DNA of 64,000 nucleotides from Cranoglanis bouderius (Eukaryota; Chordata; Actinopteri; Siluriformes; Cranoglanididae): positions 14,056,001 to 14,120,000 of the forward strand of contig CM042541.1 in assembly GCA_023630585.1 (NCBI GenBank). Direction: 5' to 3'. A model generated the notes under the pieces. That model saw nothing but the letters and a program-made list of their open reading frames with translations, was not told the origin of the DNA and did no database searches. The position numbers were made by a program, and so were the translations under genes. Shown here piece after piece: positions 61,555 to 64,000 of this stretch (positions are counted from its first letter, which is position 1; every line of letters starts with the position of its first letter).

Positions 61555-63054
61555 CAGGTGCATCTCAATAAATTAGAATGTTGTGGAAAAGTTCATTTAT
61601 TTCAGTAATTCAACTCAAATTGTGAAATTCGTGTATTAAATAAATTCAATGCCACAGACTGAAGTAGTTTAAGTCTTTGGTTCTTTTAATTGTGATGATT
61701 TTGGCTCACATTTAACAAAAACCCACCAATTCACTATCTCAACAAATTAGAATACTTCATAAGACCAATAAAAAAAAAATTTTTTAGTGAATTGTTGGCC
61801 TTCTGGAAAGTATGTTCATTTACTGTACATGTACTCAATACTTGGTAGGGGCTCCTTTTGCTTTAATTACTGCCTCAATTCGGCATGGCATGGAGGTGAT
61901 CAGTTTGTGGCACTGCTGAGGTGGTATGGAAGCCCAGGTTTCTTTGACAGTGGCCTTTAGCTCATCTGCATTTTTTGGTCTCTTGTTTCTCATTTTCCTC
62001 TTGACAATACCCCATAGATTCTCTATGGGGTTCAGGTGTGGTGAGTTTGCTGGCCAGTCAAGCACAACAACACCATGGTCATTTAACCAACTTTTGGTGC
62101 TTTTGGCAGTGTGGGCAGGTGCCAAATCCTGCTGGAAAATGAAATTAGCATCTTCAAAAAGCTGGTCAGCAGAAGGAAGCATGAAGTGCTCCAAAATTTC
62201 TTGGTAAACGGGTGCAGTGACTTTGGTTTTCAAAAAACACAATGGACCAACACCAGCAGATGACATTGCACCCCAAATCATCACAGACTGTGGAAACTGA
62301 ACACTGGACTTCAAGCAACTTGGGCTATGAGCTTCTCCACCCTTCCTCCAGACTCTAGGACCTTGGTTTCCAAATGAAATACAAAACTTGCTCTGATCTG
62401 AAAAGAGGACTTTGGACCACTGGGCAACAGTCCAGTTCTTCTTCTCCTTAGCCCAGGTAAGACATTGTCTGTGGTTCAGGAGTGGCTTAACAAGAGGAAT
62501 ATGACAACTGTAGCCAAATTCCTTGACACGTTTGTGTGTGGTGGCTCTTGATGCCTTGACCCCAGCCTCAGTCCATTCCTTGTGAAGTTCACTCAAATTC
62601 TTGAATCGATTTTGCTTGACAATCCTCATAAGGCTGCGGTTCTCTCGGTTGGTTGTGCATCTTTTTCTTCCACACGTTTTCCTTCCACTCAACTTTCTGT
62701 TAACATGCTTGGATACAGCACTCTGTGAACAGCCAGCTTCTTTGGCAATGAATGTTTGTGGCTTACCTAGTGAACCAAACTGAGAGACCATTTTGAAGGC
62801 TCAGGAAACCTTTGCAGGTGTTTTGAGTTGATTAGCTGATTGGCATGTCACCATATTCTAATTTGTTGAGATAGTGAATTGGTGGGCTTTTGTTAAATGT
62901 GAGCTAAAATCATCACAATTAAAAGAACCAAAGACTTAAACTACTTCAGTCTGTGTGCATTGAATTTATTTAATACACAAGTTTCACAATTTGAGTTGAA
63001 TTACTGAAATAAATTAACTTTTCCACGACATTCTAATTTATTGAGATGCACCTG
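61555..63054 (-). mobile_element. Apparently complete Tc1-like DD34E element with IR/DR ends, in rnf180 intron 1 (1500 bp)
   Basis: TA flanks both ends (61553-61554, 63055-63056). The outer termini read CAGGTGCATCTCAATAAATT and its inverse. Inverted similarity extends about 200 bp from each end. Each end carries the same motif twice: TCTCAATAAATTAGAAT at 61563-61579 and TCTCAACAAATTAGAAT at 61737-61753, mirrored at 63030-63046 and 62855-62871. This is the IR/DR layout of Sleeping Beauty-type elements, where the transposase binds both repeats. It lies antisense to rnf180. Confidence 0.93.
61835..62791 (-). CDS. Tc1-like DD34E transposase, 318 aa, uninterrupted
   Basis: A full open frame from ATG 62791 to TGA 61837-61835. 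Residues 1-100 form the DNA-binding part (AKEAGCSQSAVSKHVNRKLS helix-turn-helix, GRKR basic stretch near 41-44, then a second helix-turn-helix with ASRATTHKRVKEFG). The catalytic triad is D132 (FSDQSKF), D222 (FQQDLAPAHTA) and E257 (NPIENLW), with 34 residues between the last two. The Asp box reads SDQ where Tc1 transposases usually have SDE, and the DLN of the last box reads HLN. The stretch near 107-112 (NHRQCLTWAKEK) looks a few residues shorter than I would expect. It is thus structurally complete, but catalytic competence is not assured. Confidence 0.92.
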   Translation of the reverse strand: MVSQFGSLGKPQTFIAKEAGCSQSAVSKHVNRKLSGRKTCGRKRCTTNRENRSLMRIVKQNRFKNLSELHKEWTEAGVKASRATTHKRVKEFGYSCHIPLVKPLLNHRQCLTWAKEKKNWTVAQWSKVLFSDQSKFCISFGNQGPRVWRKGGEAHSPSCLKSSVQFPQSVMIWGAMSSAGVGPLCFLKTKVTAPVYQEILEHFMLPSADQLFEDANFIFQQDLAPAHTAKSTKSWLNDHGVVVLDWPANSPHLNPIENLWGIVKRKMRNKRPKNADELKATVKETWASIPPQQCHKLITSMPCRIEAVIKAKGAPTKY

Positions 63055-63141
63055 TATATGGCAAACGGAGCCAATCCTGGCCTTGACAGTGGTCCATTTC
63101 TGTGTGCCTGCTGTCAGTTAACCAGTCTTCTACGTTTTCAG

Positions 63142-63246
63142 ACACAGGATGAGCTATCAGACCCTGTGGGAATCCAAGAGGAGCCCTCAATCCTTCGCTG
63201 TAAAAAGTGCCGAAGATGTGTTGTAGACTCGTCATGCCTGCTTTCA
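63142..63246 (+). CDS. rnf180: rnf180 coding exon 2
   Basis: RNF180 (Rines) is a RING-type E3 ubiquitin ligase anchored in the ER membrane. This exon encodes 35 residues, including ILRCKKCRRCVVDSSCLL, which matches the conserved N-terminal RCxKCR segment of RNF180. It is preceded by a pyrimidine-rich tract and AG (TTCTACGTTTTCAG|ACACAGG), and followed by a GT donor (CTTTCA|GTGAGT). Both junctions are phase 0 and fit exon 1 at 60832-60849. The RING and transmembrane domains would be further downstream, beyond the window. Confidence 0.8.
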
Positions 63247-64000
63247 GTGAGTTTTGAGTGGTTTTATGCTGAAAATTTGTGTATGTTTAGTTGATGAACA
63301 GTGGTTACTAAAAGGAGAGATTTCACACTGAGCCACGTGCTGCACAGTTAAAAACTTGAATTGAAAATGCAAGAAAAAGCAGTTTACATCCATGTGGCTA
63401 AGCAGGGGCTTCATCTGTCCAGCCCAGGGCTTCACAATGGTCTCCGTGGCTGCGGCTACACACTACTGTTATATAGACTCGGTAGAAACCTATAGCCTGA
63501 GCAGCTGAAGTCTGAAATAAATAAGTATATAGTCAGTAACATCTGGTAACATCCTTTAGGCCAGAGATGTTCAAATTGTGGGACAGGAATAGCAGGGTGG
63601 GTGCATGTGAGATGGAAATACAAAAGACAGAAAATATTATATGGATCAATTGAGACCTGCCAACGTTTACAAATTTCAAAATATAACAAAAGCGCAGTCT
63701 TCTTTCCCCCCTAATAAAAGCAGCAGATGAGGCAATTAACATATGAATCCAAAATGATTGACAGTTGCACAGGTGTTTTGAGCTCTCCTCTTGAAAGATG
63801 CTGTGACCGCACCGTAGCTTTCTGCAAGAGTGCGGTTAAACTGAATAGCTACGCCGAATCACAGCAGTGCCGATATTCAGTATAACCTCATGATTGCGAG
63901 TGCAATGTTGCTTTTATACAACAGTTATATAAACAAGAAATTAATATAGAGTAAATGACATTTCAGTCCCAATAAGGACAAACGTTCTGTTTATTTTTGT
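63247..64000 (+). other. rnf180 intron 2 (partial)
   Basis: Non-coding sequence to the window end. No further exon with RNF180 similarity and no recognised repeat is visible. Confidence 0.6.

Overview
This is vertebrate, almost certainly teleost fish, genomic DNA. It is AT-rich and dense in CA, TA, GATA and AAT microsatellites. It holds many Tc1/mariner elements flanked by TA, tRNA-derived SINEs, a LINE tail and short hAT-like and piggyBac-like elements, and its few genes are widely spaced. Nothing bacterial, phage-like or CRISPR-like is present. A catfish-type or otophysan genome would fit the repeats, but that is an impression, not a demonstrated assignment.

Four host genes can be supported. 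At the left edge, on the minus strand, lie the first 45 codons of a secreted protein (signal peptide plus a PLYMIHLYR motif) that looks like a TGF-beta family ligand, perhaps nodal-related; the rest is outside the window. At 44083-44709 (+) is an intact single-pass membrane protein of 208 residues that I cannot name. At 57484-58737 (-) is a complete, intronless 5-HT1A serotonin receptor gene (htr1a). Divergent from it, starting at 60832 (+), are the first two coding exons of the RING E3 ligase gene rnf180, with in-phase splice junctions. The divergent htr1a-rnf180 pair matches the vertebrate arrangement but is only about 2 kb apart here. The roughly 57 kb on the htr1a 3' side is mostly a gene desert with transposons and several high-complexity non-coding islands that could be regulatory.

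Transposons, left to right: a 1564-bp DD35E Tc1-like element (2728-4291) sitting at the exact centre of a perfect palindrome; decayed Tc1 copies at 7059, 8530 and 10003; a second 1564-bp DD35E copy (12501-14064) with different lesions; a frameshifted Tc1 (18712-19979); two internally deleted Tc1 elements (21163-22557, 23745-24750); a Tc1 with another miniature element nested in it (30461-31689); a Tc1 shell containing a hAT-like miniature element with perfect 8-bp target duplication plus a LINE fragment (34043-36022); a TTAA-flanked miniature element (55598-56243); a SINE-interrupted Tc1 remnant (59552-60330); and an apparently complete DD34E element with IR/DR ends in rnf180 intron 1 (61555-63054). 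A dispersed family, called family R here, recurs about ten times and carries a conserved hairpin.

I found no convincing new biological system. The best leads are the two DD35E copies with complementary defects, the palindrome insertion, the intact transposase in rnf180, the unnamed membrane protein and the partial TGF-beta-like gene.
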